Assembly: GCF_035917675.1 (NCBI RefSeq)
Contig: NZ_CP109104.1
Span: 4,216,001-4,280,000, forward strand
Origin: Streptomyces sp. NBC_01775
Lineage (GTDB): Bacteria > Actinomycetota > Actinomycetes > Streptomycetales > Streptomycetaceae
DNA length: 64,000 nt
Reading direction: 5' to 3'
The notes under the pieces were generated by a model that saw only the letters and a program-made list of their open reading frames with translations, made no database searches and was not told the DNA's origin. Shown here in pieces: positions 48,956 to 57,710 of this stretch (positions are counted from its first letter, which is position 1; each line of letters begins with the position of its first letter). Position numbers and translations under genes: made by a program.

Positions 48956-49899
48956 GCCTTCACACTCCCCTGCGTGCCCTCCGCCGCGCGGACGATCCAG
49001 GCCACCCAGGCCAGCCCGGCGCCCTCCAGCACGACCCCCGCCACCAGGCAGGCGAACCCGGCGGGGCTGTGCAGCAGCACCTTCAGTGGGTCCGCTTCCA
49101 TGGCCGAGCCGAGCAGCAGCCCGAAGACGGGCAGCAGGGCCAGGACGAAGGCGGTGGAGCGCGGCCCCGCCAACTGGGCCCGCAGGTCCTCCCGCTGGTC
49201 CCGGCTCGCCCGCAGGGCACCGGCCACCCGGTCAAGGCCCTCGGCGAGCCCCGCGCCGCCCTCGACGGCCACCTGCCAACAGGCCGCGACCCCGGCCAGG
49301 CCCTCGGCGCCCGGCTGGCGTGCCGCCTCGCGCAGCGCTCCTGGCACATCGCCGCCGAACCGCGCCGCCGCCAGCACAGCCGAGCCCGCGTCGCCGAAGC
49401 GCCGGATCACGGCGGCGTCCCCCGCCAGCAGCGCTCCGTCCGGCTGCCGTCCCGCGCGCAGCTCGCCCGCGACGGCGGCGCACAGCTCGACCACCGCCGT
49501 CTCCCTGTCGAGCGCCGCCCGTCCCGCCTCGCTCCTCGCCAGCCATCCGCGTACCAGCGGCACCGCCACGAGTCCGGCGATCAGTGGAATCCAGGACCTG
49601 CCCAGCACCGCCAGCAGCACAGCGGCAGGCAGGCACCACCACGCGTGGCCCAGCCGCCCGCCGAGCCGGGCGCGCACGCCCCCCGCCAAGTCCCGCAGCC
49701 AGCCGGGCGGCTCGAACGCCCGGCGCGGTCCCGCCGTCTCACCGCCGCCGGCCAGCAGCAACCGTGCCCGGTTCGCCCCGTCGTCGCGTCCGGTCATCAG
49801 CCATGCCGCGGCACCGGCGCAGGCCATCGCCGCATAGGCCGACGAGACGGCCGTCGGTTCCGTGCCGGGCAGCAGGGTGCCCGCTGCCTCCGTGATCAC
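48952..49899 (-). CDS. tadB: Type II secretion F-family platform protein, TadB-like
   Basis: A 315-residue membrane protein: N-terminal helices (AVSSAYAAMACAGAAAWLM; AVLLAVLGRSWIPLIAGLVA), T2SSF core (ELCAAVAGELRAGRQPDGAL, CWQVAVEGGAGLAEGLDRVA) and C-terminal helices (FVLALLPVFGLLLGSAM; GFACLVAGVVLEGAGLAWVA). It is the second platform component. GTG 49899 overlaps the TadA stop by four bases. Confidence 0.87.
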   Translation of the reverse strand: MITEAAGTLLPGTEPTAVSSAYAAMACAGAAAWLMTGRDDGANRARLLLAGGGETAGPRRAFEPPGWLRDLAGGVRARLGGRLGHAWWCLPAAVLLAVLGRSWIPLIAGLVAVPLVRGWLARSEAGRAALDRETAVVELCAAVAGELRAGRQPDGALLAGDAAVIRRFGDAGSAVLAAARFGGDVPGALREAARQPGAEGLAGVAACWQVAVEGGAGLAEGLDRVAGALRASRDQREDLRAQLAGPRSTAFVLALLPVFGLLLGSAMEADPLKVLLHSPAGFACLVAGVVLEGAGLAWVAWIVRAAEGTQGSVKA

Positions 49900-51242
49900 G
49901 CCCTCCTCCTGTCCGTGCCGGTCCGAAGTCCACCGGCGGTATCGCCGGGCCGGCTCAGGAGCCCGTCCGGGCCGCTCAGCCCGCCCCGCTCGCAGAGCCG
50001 TTCGAGCCGGGCCCAACCCCGCTCCTTGACGAACCCTGCGCTCCCCGCACCCCGTACGCCGGCCGTCCCCTTCGCGCCGTCCCATACGGCCGCCGGGACT
50101 GTCGTCACCAGCCCGTTGCGGTCCCGCTCCAGCACGTGGATCTGGGCGATGCGCCGCTTCCCGGAGCGCCCCCGCACCAGGTGCACCACCACATCGAGTG
50201 CGGCGGCCAACTGGCTGTGCAGGGCTGCCCTGTCGAGTCCCGCAGTCGTCCCCAGGGCCTCCAGCCGGGCGGGGACATCGTCCGCCGCGTTCGCGTGCAC
50301 AGTCCCGCAGCCGCCCTCGTGGCCGGTGTTCAATGCGGCCAGCAGGTCGGTGACTTCGGCTCCCCGCACCTCGCCCACGACCAGCCGGTCGGGGCGCATC
50401 CGCAGTGCCTGCCGCACCAGATCGCGCAGTTCCACACGGCCCACGCCCTCCTGGTTGGCGGGCCGGGCCTCCAGCCGCACCACATGCGGATGGTCGGGAC
50501 GCAGTTCGGCCGAGTCCTCAGCGAGCACGATGCGCTCGGTGGGGCCGACCAGCCCCAGCAGCGTGGACAGCAGGGTCGTCTTCCCGGAGCCGGTGCCGCC
50601 GCTGATCATGAAGGAGAGCCTGGCGTCCAGCACGGCGCGCAGCAGCCGCTCTCCGCCCGGCGGCACCGTACCCGCCGCCACCAGCTCTCCGAGCCCGAAT
50701 GCGCGGGGCCGCACCACCCGCAGGGACAGACAGGTCGAACCGACGGCGACGGGCGGCAGCACGGCGTGCAGCCGCGTTCCGTCCGGCAGCCGGGCGTCGA
50801 CCCAGGGCCGTGCGTCGTCCAGCCGCCTGCCCGCCGAGGTCGCCAGCCGCTGAGCGAGCCTGCGGACGGCGGCGGCGTCGGGGAAGCGCACCTGGGTGTG
50901 CTCCAGACCGCACCCCCGGTCGACCCACACCTGGTCGGGTGCGGTCACCAGCACATCGGTGACCTCCGGGTCGGCGAGGAGCGCCTCCAGGGGCCCCGCG
51001 CCGACGAGTTCGGAGCGCAGGGCTTCGACCACCCCCAGCACCGCGCTGTCCCCCAGCAGCCGCCCCTGGGCGCGCAATGCCGCCGCGACCCTGGCCGGGG
51101 TCGGCTCGGCGCCCGACTCCGCGAGGCTGCGCCGTACGGCGTCCAGCAGGCCCATGCCCGCACCGCCCGCCCGGCCGGCTCGCTTTTCGGCGTCTCCGGT
51201 CGCAGGGCCGCCGCTCGTGGCGGAGAACTCCAGAAGGCTCAT
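49896..51242 (-). CDS. tadA: TadA/CpaF secretion ATPase
   Basis: A 448-residue PilT/VirB11-type ATPase that powers pilus assembly: N-terminal domain (ALRSELVGAGPLEALLADPE, VTDVLVTAPDQVWVDR), Walker A GGTGSGKTT, Asp box IVLAEDSAELRPDHPHVVRL, Walker B DRLVVGEVRGAEV, His box TGHEGGCGTVHAN. Length is typical (400-480). ATG 51242 overlaps the upstream CpaE-like stop (ATGA). Confidence 0.95.
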   Translation of the reverse strand: MSLLEFSATSGGPATGDAEKRAGRAGGAGMGLLDAVRRSLAESGAEPTPARVAAALRAQGRLLGDSAVLGVVEALRSELVGAGPLEALLADPEVTDVLVTAPDQVWVDRGCGLEHTQVRFPDAAAVRRLAQRLATSAGRRLDDARPWVDARLPDGTRLHAVLPPVAVGSTCLSLRVVRPRAFGLGELVAAGTVPPGGERLLRAVLDARLSFMISGGTGSGKTTLLSTLLGLVGPTERIVLAEDSAELRPDHPHVVRLEARPANQEGVGRVELRDLVRQALRMRPDRLVVGEVRGAEVTDLLAALNTGHEGGCGTVHANAADDVPARLEALGTTAGLDRAALHSQLAAALDVVVHLVRGRSGKRRIAQIHVLERDRNGLVTTVPAAVWDGAKGTAGVRGAGSAGFVKERGWARLERLCERGGLSGPDGLLSRPGDTAGGLRTGTDRRRA

Positions 51243-52381
51243 GCCGCCACCTCTCCCCCGCTGAGCACGCGCGCCCAGAACTCCCGGCAGAAGCGGGCCA
51301 AGGCTCCGTCCTTCGCGCAGCCGGGCGGCAGCCCCCGGTCGACGCTCTCCAGCAGGCCGCGCTCCCAGGGCAGCTCCCCGGCCAGTGGCAGGCCGAGCAG
51401 CCGTGCGACCTCCTCGTCGTCCAGCCCGGAGCCGTAGCCGCGCTCTCCGCCGGGGCCACCGGGGGTACGCACCACGGCCCGCAGGTCGCGCACCACCAGC
51501 TGCACCCGCGTGACCATCCGGTGAGCCGCCGCCACGGCGCGCAGCTCGGCGGGAACGACAGCGAGCCCGAGGTCGAGCTGGACCAGGGCCTCGGCCACCG
51601 TCTCGTCCATCTGGCGGGGCAGGTCGACGACGACCACGCCGCCGCGTCGACGGGCCGCGCACAGCACGGACTTCATCGCGTCGGCGGGGATCAGCGCGGA
51701 CTCGCCGCGATCCCAGCTGAGCACGCTCAGGTCGTGCAGCCGGGGCAGTGACTCGGCGAGCGCCGCGCCGCCCACCCGGCCCCGCGATTCCGCGAAGGCC
51801 GGCCAGCGCAGGCCCTCGGCGCGCTCTCCGCCCAGCAGGACGTCGAGACCGCCGCCGAGCGGGTCGCCGTCGATCAGCATCGTGCGCTCTCCGGCGCGCG
51901 CCGCTGTGACCGCCAGGGCGCACGCGAGTGTGGAGGCTCCGGCTCCGCCCCTGCCGCCGATCACGCCGACGGTCAGCGCCGGGCGGCCCATCTCCTCGGA
52001 GGCGTCGGCGATGCGACCGGTGAGCCAGCTCTCCGCGTCGGGCAGCATCACCACGCCCTCGGCCCCGATCCTCGCGCCGCGCTCCCACACTCCCGAGTCG
52101 TCCAGGTCCCTGCCGACGAGAAGGACTCCCGGCCGGCGCAGGGCCACGCCGCCGTCCGCCCCGGCGTGGCCGCCGAAGCCCGGGGCAGCGGCGCAGTCGT
52201 CCCCCACGAGCACCAGTGGGGCGCGCTCCCACGAGGCCGCGCCGCCCCAGGCCGCCCAGCCGACGCCGCTCGCGGGGGCGCCGTGGGCGACCTCCGCTTC
52301 GGCTCCGGCGGCTGCGCACAGTCGCAGTAGGTCATCGAGGAGTTCCTCGTCCTCGGTGACAATCAGAATGTTTTCAGCCAA
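51239..52381 (-). CDS. CpaE/Ssd-like ParA-family ATPase
   Basis: A 380-residue protein with an N-terminal receiver-like domain (ENILIVTEDEELLDDLLRL) and a C-terminal ParA/MinD ATPase with a deviant Walker A (GGRGGAGASTLACALAV), MLIDGDPLGGGLDVLLGGE, and VVVDLPRQMD. In actinobacteria this protein (Ssd/CpaE-like) precedes TadA and directs pilus localisation or septum-site regulation. TTG start at 52381. It begins the seven-gene tad operon; three DnaA-box-like sequences lie 90-137 bp upstream. Confidence 0.85.
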   Translation of the reverse strand: MAENILIVTEDEELLDDLLRLCAAAGAEAEVAHGAPASGVGWAAWGGAASWERAPLVLVGDDCAAAPGFGGHAGADGGVALRRPGVLLVGRDLDDSGVWERGARIGAEGVVMLPDAESWLTGRIADASEEMGRPALTVGVIGGRGGAGASTLACALAVTAARAGERTMLIDGDPLGGGLDVLLGGERAEGLRWPAFAESRGRVGGAALAESLPRLHDLSVLSWDRGESALIPADAMKSVLCAARRRGGVVVVDLPRQMDETVAEALVQLDLGLAVVPAELRAVAAAHRMVTRVQLVVRDLRAVVRTPGGPGGERGYGSGLDDEEVARLLGLPLAGELPWERGLLESVDRGLPPGCAKDGALARFCREFWARVLSGGEVAA

Positions 52382-52470
52382 GATCCCGGCCCCCTTCGCA
52401 CGGCGTGCACTCGCGTCCGCAAACGCCTGCGGACAACGCCGGGAATCACCGTGCGGCGAACCGGGAAAAC

Positions 52471-52518
52471 TTGTGGATCATGGTCCAAAACTGTGGACAA
52501 CCGGGGAGCTGTGAATAA
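52471..52518. promoter_or_regulatory. DnaA-box-like cluster
   Basis: TGTGGACAA (52492-52500) is the exact complement of TTGTCCACA and TGTGAATAA (52510-52518) the complement of TTATTCACA, both canonical DnaA boxes; TTGTGGATC (52471) is similar. They are 18-21 bp apart in the same orientation, upstream of the tad operon. Confidence 0.7.
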
Positions 52519-52611
52519 CTTGCTCACCCAAACCAGTGACTCCCGGAGAGCAGCGTAACGATTACACTCGGTTACAGCTCGGAGGAATCAGGGAGTCCGC
52601 CTCCGGGAGAT

Positions 52612-52765
52612 CAAAAACGCCCCGGCCACCTGGGGCCGGGGCGGAGATATGCCTTCGGACATGCGACGACCCCCGCCGGGGGGGAGAGCGGGGGTCGTCC
52701 CCACGGCCGACTCGGGGGGGGAGGAGTCGGGCCGGGTTAGCACGGTCGCGAACGATCCGTGACTT
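52612..52765 (-). ncRNA. 6C RNA
   Basis: On the minus strand two hairpins have C-rich loops: stem CGACTC/GAGTCG with eight consecutive C in the loop (52708-52731), and stem GACGACCCCCGC/GCGGGGGTCGTC with seven or eight C (52665-52699). They are followed by an intrinsic terminator, stem GCCCCGGCC/GGCCGGGGC then five U (down to 52612). This is the layout of the actinobacterial 6C RNA, which in Streptomyces lies between the tad/ssd genes and the HAD phosphatase gene, as here. The 5' end is estimated only. Function in Streptomyces is not settled; in mycobacteria it targets C-loop/G-rich mRNA pairing. Confidence 0.88.
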
Positions 52766-52834
52766 CCATGGTGTACCCGAGAGCCTTCTCAGGCAAACCC
52801 ACGCGCCCCAGCTTACGCCGAATGGTTGGCGCCT

Positions 52835-53668
52835 ATGCTCGATACCGTGGAAAATCTAGCGATGCCCCGCACAGCCGCCTTCTTCGATCTGGACAAGACG
52901 GTCATTGCGAAGTCGAGCACGCTCACCTTCGGCAAGTCCTTCTACCAAGGTGGCCTGATCAATCGGCGCGCGGTGCTACGGACCGCTTACGCGCAGTTCG
53001 TATATCTCCTCGGCGGCGCCGACCACGACCAGATGGAGCGGATGCGCGAGTACCTCTCGGCGCTCTCCCGGGGCTGGGATGTAGAGCAGGTCAAGGAGAT
53101 CGTCGCTGAGACCATCCACGACCTGATCGACCCCATCATCTACGACGAGGCGGCCTCGCTCATCGAGAAGCACCACCTGGCCGGCCGGGACGTGGTCATC
53201 GTCTCGACATCGGGGTCCGAGGTGGTCGAGCCCATCGGCAAGATGATCGGCGCCGACCGCGTCGTGGCGACCCGGATGGTGGTCGAGGACGGCCGCTTCA
53301 CCGGCGAGATCGAGTACTACGCCTACGGCCCGACCAAAGCCGAGGCCATCCGTGAGCTGGCCGGGTCCGAGGGCTACGACCTGGCGCGCTGCTACGCCTA
53401 CAGCGACTCCGCGACCGACTTGCCGATGCTGGAGGCCGTGGGTCACCCGCATGCGGTCAACCCGGACCGGACGCTGCGCAAGGAGGCCCTCGCGCGCGAA
53501 TGGCCCGTGCTGTCCTTCTCCCGGCCCGTACGGCTCAAGCAGCGCATCCCCTCGCTGTCCATGCCCTCGCGGCCCGCCCTGGCGCTCACAGCCGTCGCCG
53601 TGGGCGCCGCTGCGGCGACGGCGGGGCTCGTCTGGTTCAACAACCGCCGCTCGGTCCGCCCCGCCTAA
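52835..53668 (+). CDS. HAD-IB family phosphatase, membrane-anchored (SerB-like)
   Basis: A 277-residue HAD hydrolase of subfamily IB: motif I FFDLDKTVIA, motif II VVIVSTSGSE, Lys motif GPTKAEAI, motif III YAYSDSATDLPML. The C terminus ends in a membrane helix (ALALTAVAVGAAAATAGLVW) with a short basic tail. Related proteins are annotated as phosphoserine phosphatase-like or lysophosphatidic-acid-type phosphatases; the true substrate is unknown. ATG 52835 is preferred over a TTG three codons upstream. Confidence 0.88.
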   Translation: MLDTVENLAMPRTAAFFDLDKTVIAKSSTLTFGKSFYQGGLINRRAVLRTAYAQFVYLLGGADHDQMERMREYLSALSRGWDVEQVKEIVAETIHDLIDPIIYDEAASLIEKHHLAGRDVVIVSTSGSEVVEPIGKMIGADRVVATRMVVEDGRFTGEIEYYAYGPTKAEAIRELAGSEGYDLARCYAYSDSATDLPMLEAVGHPHAVNPDRTLRKEALAREWPVLSFSRPVRLKQRIPSLSMPSRPALALTAVAVGAAAATAGLVWFNNRRSVRPA

Positions 53669-54117
53669 CGATTTTCACCCTGTATAAGCAAGCAGGTGCA
53701 ATTTAGCTCTGTACGCCCGTATTTGAACGGGAAAGTAAAGAACTGCGGGCAGGGGTTCCACTTCGCCTCTGTCGGGAGTACAAAGGAATCAACGGCCCGC
53801 GAGACCGGCGGCATCCGAGAGGATCCCGTTTGTACGCACAGGCCCCACGGACCGGATTGCATGAACATCGGGCACCCACGCGACGCACAGCCCGCGATCG
53901 GGCAGGTCCCAGCAGGAAACGGGCAAAGTCCCGTCCTGATGGACGAAAAGTGGAGCACGCACTGGTAACCCGGTGGACATGCCAGCGGCGGCACACGCTC
54001 TGAGGCGGTGCCGCCGCATCTCTGTTTCCGCTGCCCCGGTCGAGCCGCGCCCCCGCACCCGCGTGGCGCCCGCACTCCCCCGGCAGACGGACACACCCTC
54101 GGCATCGCGGTGCCCGC
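53669..54117. other. No supported gene
   Basis: About 450 bp between convergent genes. It is less GC-rich near 53675-53770. A 90-codon plus-strand frame (53696-53968) has no recognised family or clear ribosome site. Confidence 0.45.
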
Positions 54118-54981
54118 TCAGGCCGCGCCGCGCTGGAGCGCCTCACAGACCGCCGTGCTCTCCCGCACCCCGAACCCGATCGCGCGTCCGCAGTGCGCGA
54201 TCCACTCGACCATCCCCTCCGGCGTCCCGGAGGCGTAACCGTGCAGCGCGTTCAGATACGCCTCGCCACCCTGTTCGGCCTGGCCCACCTCGGCCGGGCA
54301 GATGGCTTTGGGGTCCAGACCGCTGCCGACCAGGACGACCCGCTCGGCGGCGCGTGCCACCAGGCCGTTGCGGGAGCCGAACGGGCGCAGCACCTGAAGC
54401 TCCCCATGCACCACGGAGGCCGTGACCAGAGCGGGGACCGAACCGCCGGCCGCCACGAGCTGGGCCAGACCGTCCAGCCGGGCCGCCACCTCGTCGGCTC
54501 CGGGCAGCTCCAGGCCCAGGTCGGGGCCCTCCACGGGCTCTCCGGCACGCCGGGGACGGCCGACGCTGTCGTCGGGCGCGGCGCCGCCCGCGGCCACCAG
54601 ATGCAGCCTGGCCAGCACGCGCAGGGGTGACTGCTGCCAGATGTCGAGGAGCTGCCCGGCCTCGGCGGTCACGCGCAAGGCCGCGCCGACGGTACGAGGC
54701 TCGTCGTCGGCGCCGAAATCGCTGCGCCGCCGCACCTCCTCCAGTGCCCAGTCGGCACCCTCCAGCGCGGCGGAGGCGCGGGCTCCGCGCAACGCCGCCT
54801 CGGCGCTGACCTCACTGCTGCGCCGGCGCATGACCCGGTGCCCGTACGCCCTGTCGACGGCTGTCCGCACCGATTCGACGGCCTCGGGCACACCAGGGAG
54901 CACGGCGAGCGGAGCCAGCGGGTCGGCCGGGGTGGCGACTGGCGCCGGAGGGCGGCCTGCGGGCCGAGCGGTGCTACTCAT
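54118..54981 (-). CDS. Fic-fold protein with degenerate active-site motif
   Basis: A 287-residue helical protein annotated in other Streptomyces as a putative oxidoreductase or Fic-family protein. Inhibitory-helix-like region SAEAALRGARASAALEGA (the S-x-x-x-E type), and a Fic-like core ALVTASVVHGELQVLRPFGS then RNGLVARAAERVVL. Canonical Fic enzymes have HPFxxGNGRxxR; here the equivalent reads RPFGSRNGLVAR, so the catalytic histidine is replaced by Arg and GNGR by RNGL. AMP transfer is therefore unlikely. ATG 54981 fits a Pro/Ala-rich N terminus. Confidence 0.75.
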   Translation of the reverse strand: MSSTARPAGRPPAPVATPADPLAPLAVLPGVPEAVESVRTAVDRAYGHRVMRRRSSEVSAEAALRGARASAALEGADWALEEVRRRSDFGADDEPRTVGAALRVTAEAGQLLDIWQQSPLRVLARLHLVAAGGAAPDDSVGRPRRAGEPVEGPDLGLELPGADEVAARLDGLAQLVAAGGSVPALVTASVVHGELQVLRPFGSRNGLVARAAERVVLVGSGLDPKAICPAEVGQAEQGGEAYLNALHGYASGTPEGMVEWIAHCGRAIGFGVRESTAVCEALQRGAA

Positions 54982-55087
54982 GCGTACGACCCTACGCACC
55001 CTCCGGAGGGACCCCACCCCTCGATCGAGTGGTCTTCTTCACTCAGCGGTCCCGTTCGCGGCCTGTGCCCGGCTTACGCTGTTGAAC

Positions 55088-56071
55088 ATGAAGATCGCTT
55101 TCGTAGGGAAGGGCGGCAGCGGGAAGACCACGCTGTCCTCGCTGTTCATCCGCCATCTCGCCGCCCACGGCGCGCCCGTGGTCGCTGTCGACGCCGACAT
55201 CAATCAGCATCTGGGCGCCGCGCTGGGGCTCGACGAGGAGGAGACCGCCACGCTCCCCGCGATGGGCGCCCAGCTGCCGCTGATCAAGGAGTACCTGCGG
55301 GGCTCCAATCCGCGGATCGCCTCCTCCGACACGATGATCAAGACGACCCCGCCAGGAGAGGGCTCCCGGCTGCTGCGCCTGCAAGAGGACAACCCGGTTT
55401 ACGATGCCTGCGCCCGGAACGTCGCACTGGATGGCGGGCAGATCCGGCTGCTGGCGACCGGGCCCTTCACCGAGTCGGACCTGGGAGTGGCCTGCTACCA
55501 CTCGAAGACGGGCGCGGTGGAGCTGTGTCTGAACCACCTCGTGGACGGACGCGATGAGTTCATGGTCGTCGACATGACGGCGGGCAGCGATTCGTTCGCC
55601 TCCGGGATGTTCACCCGCTTCGACATGACCTTCCTGGTGGCCGAACCGACCCGTAAGGGCGTCTCGGTCTACCGGCAGTACAAGGAGTACGCGCGGGACT
55701 TCGGCGTACCCCTGAAGGTCGTGGGCAACAAGGTGCAGAGCGAGGACGACGTCGACTTCCTGCGCCAGGAGGCCGGGGAGGACCTGCTGGTGACGGTCGG
55801 CCACTCGGACTGGGTCCGCGCCATGGAGAAGGGCCGCACCCGTCCCTTCGCCGAGCTGGAGGAGCCCAACGCCCGGTCCCTGGCGGCGCTCCACGGGGCG
55901 GCCGACGCGGTCTACGGGCAGCGCGACTGGGACCGCTACACGCGCCAGATGGTCCATTTCCATCTGCGGAACGCGGAGAGCTGGGGCAACGCGAAGACGG
56001 GCGCCGACCTGGCCGCGCAGGTCGACCCCTCCTTCGTCCTGCGCGAGGAGCCCGCCCCCCAGCCCGCCTGA
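55088..56071 (+). CDS. CooC/ParA-like ATP-binding protein
   Basis: A 327-residue P-loop NTPase of the CooC/MinD class: deviant Walker A GKGGSGKTT (residues 8-16), VVAVDADINQHLGAALGLD (switch I), MVVDMTAGSDSF (Walker B), and nucleotide-specificity VVGNKVQ. CooC-type proteins insert metals into enzymes such as CO dehydrogenase; no such enzyme is nearby, so the client is unknown. ATG 55088 starts directly at the P-loop strand. Divergent from the Fic-like gene with ~105 bp between. Confidence 0.82.
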   Translation: MKIAFVGKGGSGKTTLSSLFIRHLAAHGAPVVAVDADINQHLGAALGLDEEETATLPAMGAQLPLIKEYLRGSNPRIASSDTMIKTTPPGEGSRLLRLQEDNPVYDACARNVALDGGQIRLLATGPFTESDLGVACYHSKTGAVELCLNHLVDGRDEFMVVDMTAGSDSFASGMFTRFDMTFLVAEPTRKGVSVYRQYKEYARDFGVPLKVVGNKVQSEDDVDFLRQEAGEDLLVTVGHSDWVRAMEKGRTRPFAELEEPNARSLAALHGAADAVYGQRDWDRYTRQMVHFHLRNAESWGNAKTGADLAAQVDPSFVLREEPAPQPA

Positions 56072-56169
56072 TACCCCGGCGGGCCTGCCGGACCCAGGAA
56101 CCGCCTGGGCCCGGCAGCCCGCCCGTCCGTGGCCAAGGCGCCGGAAAACGCCTTCATCCGGTCTCCCCC

Positions 56170-56196
56170 GTCCCGGACCAGGCCCTGGTCCGGGAC
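56170..56196. terminator. Bidirectional hairpin between convergent genes
   Basis: A perfect 12-bp stem (56170-56181 with 56185-56196) and a 3-nt loop, 13 bp from the stop of the minus-strand gene at 56209 and ~100 bp after the CooC-like stop. Confidence 0.7.
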
Positions 56197-56208
56197 CGGG
56201 GATCGGGG

Positions 56209-57450
56209 TCACCTCATCCGGCCCTCCGGCTTCGCCTGGGCCAGGAAAGAGCGCCAGCCTCCGGTGGGCTTCTCACCCACCTCCAGGGTGCGCAGCTTGG
56301 CGAGGACGCGCGGGTTCTGCGCGTCGAGCCAGTCGGCCAACTGCCGGAAGGAGACGCAGCGGACGCCCTTCTTGGGGCAGACCCCCTTCATGACGTCCTC
56401 GACGGCGTCCATGTAGACGCCGCCGTTCCAGTCCTCGAAGTGGTTGCCGATGATGAGCGGGGCGCGGTTGCCCTTGTAAGCGCGACGGAAGCCCTGGAGC
56501 AGCCCTTCGCGCATCTGCCGTTCATAGGCGGGCCGCTGGGACACGGGGCCGTTGACGGTCACGGACTGGTTGGCGAGGAAGTTGTAGTCCATCGAGAGCG
56601 TCTCGAACTTCCTGCCCGGCACCGGCACCTGCTGGAGCGGCATGTCCCACAGACCGTCGCGCTTGGCCGGCCACACCTGGGTGCCGTTGCCGCTTGAGTC
56701 GTAGCGGAAGCCCATCTGGCGCGCCGCCTTCAGAAGGTTCTCCTGGCCCTCCAGACAGGGGGTGCGGCCACCGACCATCTCCCTTTGGTAGTTGAACGGA
56801 AGCGCGGTGGCGCGCTTCCATCCGGTGGTCGTCTTCCAGTTCTGAACGAACCAGCGGGCCTGCTTGATCTCGCTCTTCCACTGGTCGACCGACCAGGACC
56901 CCACTCCGCCGGGGCCGCAGAAGTGGCCGTTGAAGTGGGTGCCGATCTCGCTGCCGTTCAGCCATGCCTCGCGGACCTGCTTGAGGGTGGCGCGGACGTT
57001 CTTGTTCTTCAGGTAGCCGATGTCGGAGGCTCCCTGGGGGTGTCCTGGCGGGAAGTAACGTTTCGCCTGGTTCTCCGGAAGCGTGTAGACGCCGCTGAGG
57101 AAGTAGGTCTGTGCCGCGCCGTACTTCCTGCCTGCCTTGCGGAAGCGGGAGAAGAGCCTCTTGCTGTCCTCTCCGGCCCCGTCCCAGGAGAAGACGACGA
57201 ACTGCGGGGGCTTCTTGCCGGGTGACAGCTTGCGGGGGTGGGGCTGGAGCGGCTGCCGGCCCGTGAAGGACGTCGAACCGTCCCCGATGAGCTGAGCCTT
57301 GAGCTGGGGCCTCGCCTTGGGCGCCGGCCTCGGCGCCCCCTCCGGACTCTCCGTCGTACTGCCGTCCGCGCATCCGCTCACAGCCAGGGACAGCGCCAGC
57401 GCCGCCATGACCGCCGCGGTGAGAGCGGGTCGTCTTCGCGTGGCTGCCAT
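56209..57450 (-). CDS. Secreted polysaccharide deacetylase-like lipoprotein
   Basis: A 413-residue lipoprotein: signal with lipobox AVSGC, Pro-rich linker, then a NodB-like fold (carbohydrate esterase 4). Metal site: Asp in VVFSWDGAGED and H-x3-H in GTHFNGHF; later motifs ALPFNYQREMVGGRTPCLEG and LIIGNHFEDW with the catalytic-base-like His. The spacing differs from classical chitin deacetylases, so this is a distinct actinobacterial subfamily. ATG 57450 gives a normal signal peptide. Confidence 0.83.
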   Translation of the reverse strand: MAATRRRPALTAAVMAALALSLAVSGCADGSTTESPEGAPRPAPKARPQLKAQLIGDGSTSFTGRQPLQPHPRKLSPGKKPPQFVVFSWDGAGEDSKRLFSRFRKAGRKYGAAQTYFLSGVYTLPENQAKRYFPPGHPQGASDIGYLKNKNVRATLKQVREAWLNGSEIGTHFNGHFCGPGGVGSWSVDQWKSEIKQARWFVQNWKTTTGWKRATALPFNYQREMVGGRTPCLEGQENLLKAARQMGFRYDSSGNGTQVWPAKRDGLWDMPLQQVPVPGRKFETLSMDYNFLANQSVTVNGPVSQRPAYERQMREGLLQGFRRAYKGNRAPLIIGNHFEDWNGGVYMDAVEDVMKGVCPKKGVRCVSFRQLADWLDAQNPRVLAKLRTLEVGEKPTGGWRSFLAQAKPEGRMR

Positions 57451-57710
57451 CGGCTCACCTCGTCCTCTCGCCTTGTCTCGTCGGTCACCGGTCGGGACCG
57501 GCGGTTGCCACAGGGATAAAAGTGACATGAGATGTTAAACAGACAAATAGGACAAGCGGCTTTTTTACGCTGTTCACTCGATGGATGGAATCGGCTGGCC
57601 AGACGCCACCCCGGGCTTCTCCAAGGATTTACTTGTCATTACGATCCATTTACTTCCGCTTGGGAGTAATCAGACGGTCACCCTCCGTGCCATCCATCGA
57701 AGGAGACACG

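Larger units (their letters stand above)
52382..52834. other. Intergenic region holding DnaA boxes and 6C RNA
   Basis: About 450 bp between the divergent tad operon and HAD phosphatase genes. It contains a cluster of DnaA-box-like sequences (52471-52518), a 6C RNA on the minus strand (52612-52765) and the phosphatase leader. Confidence 0.7.

Noticed and set aside
53696..53968. 90-codon frame after the HAD phosphatase
   Set aside because: No family, no clear ribosome site and atypical third-position composition.
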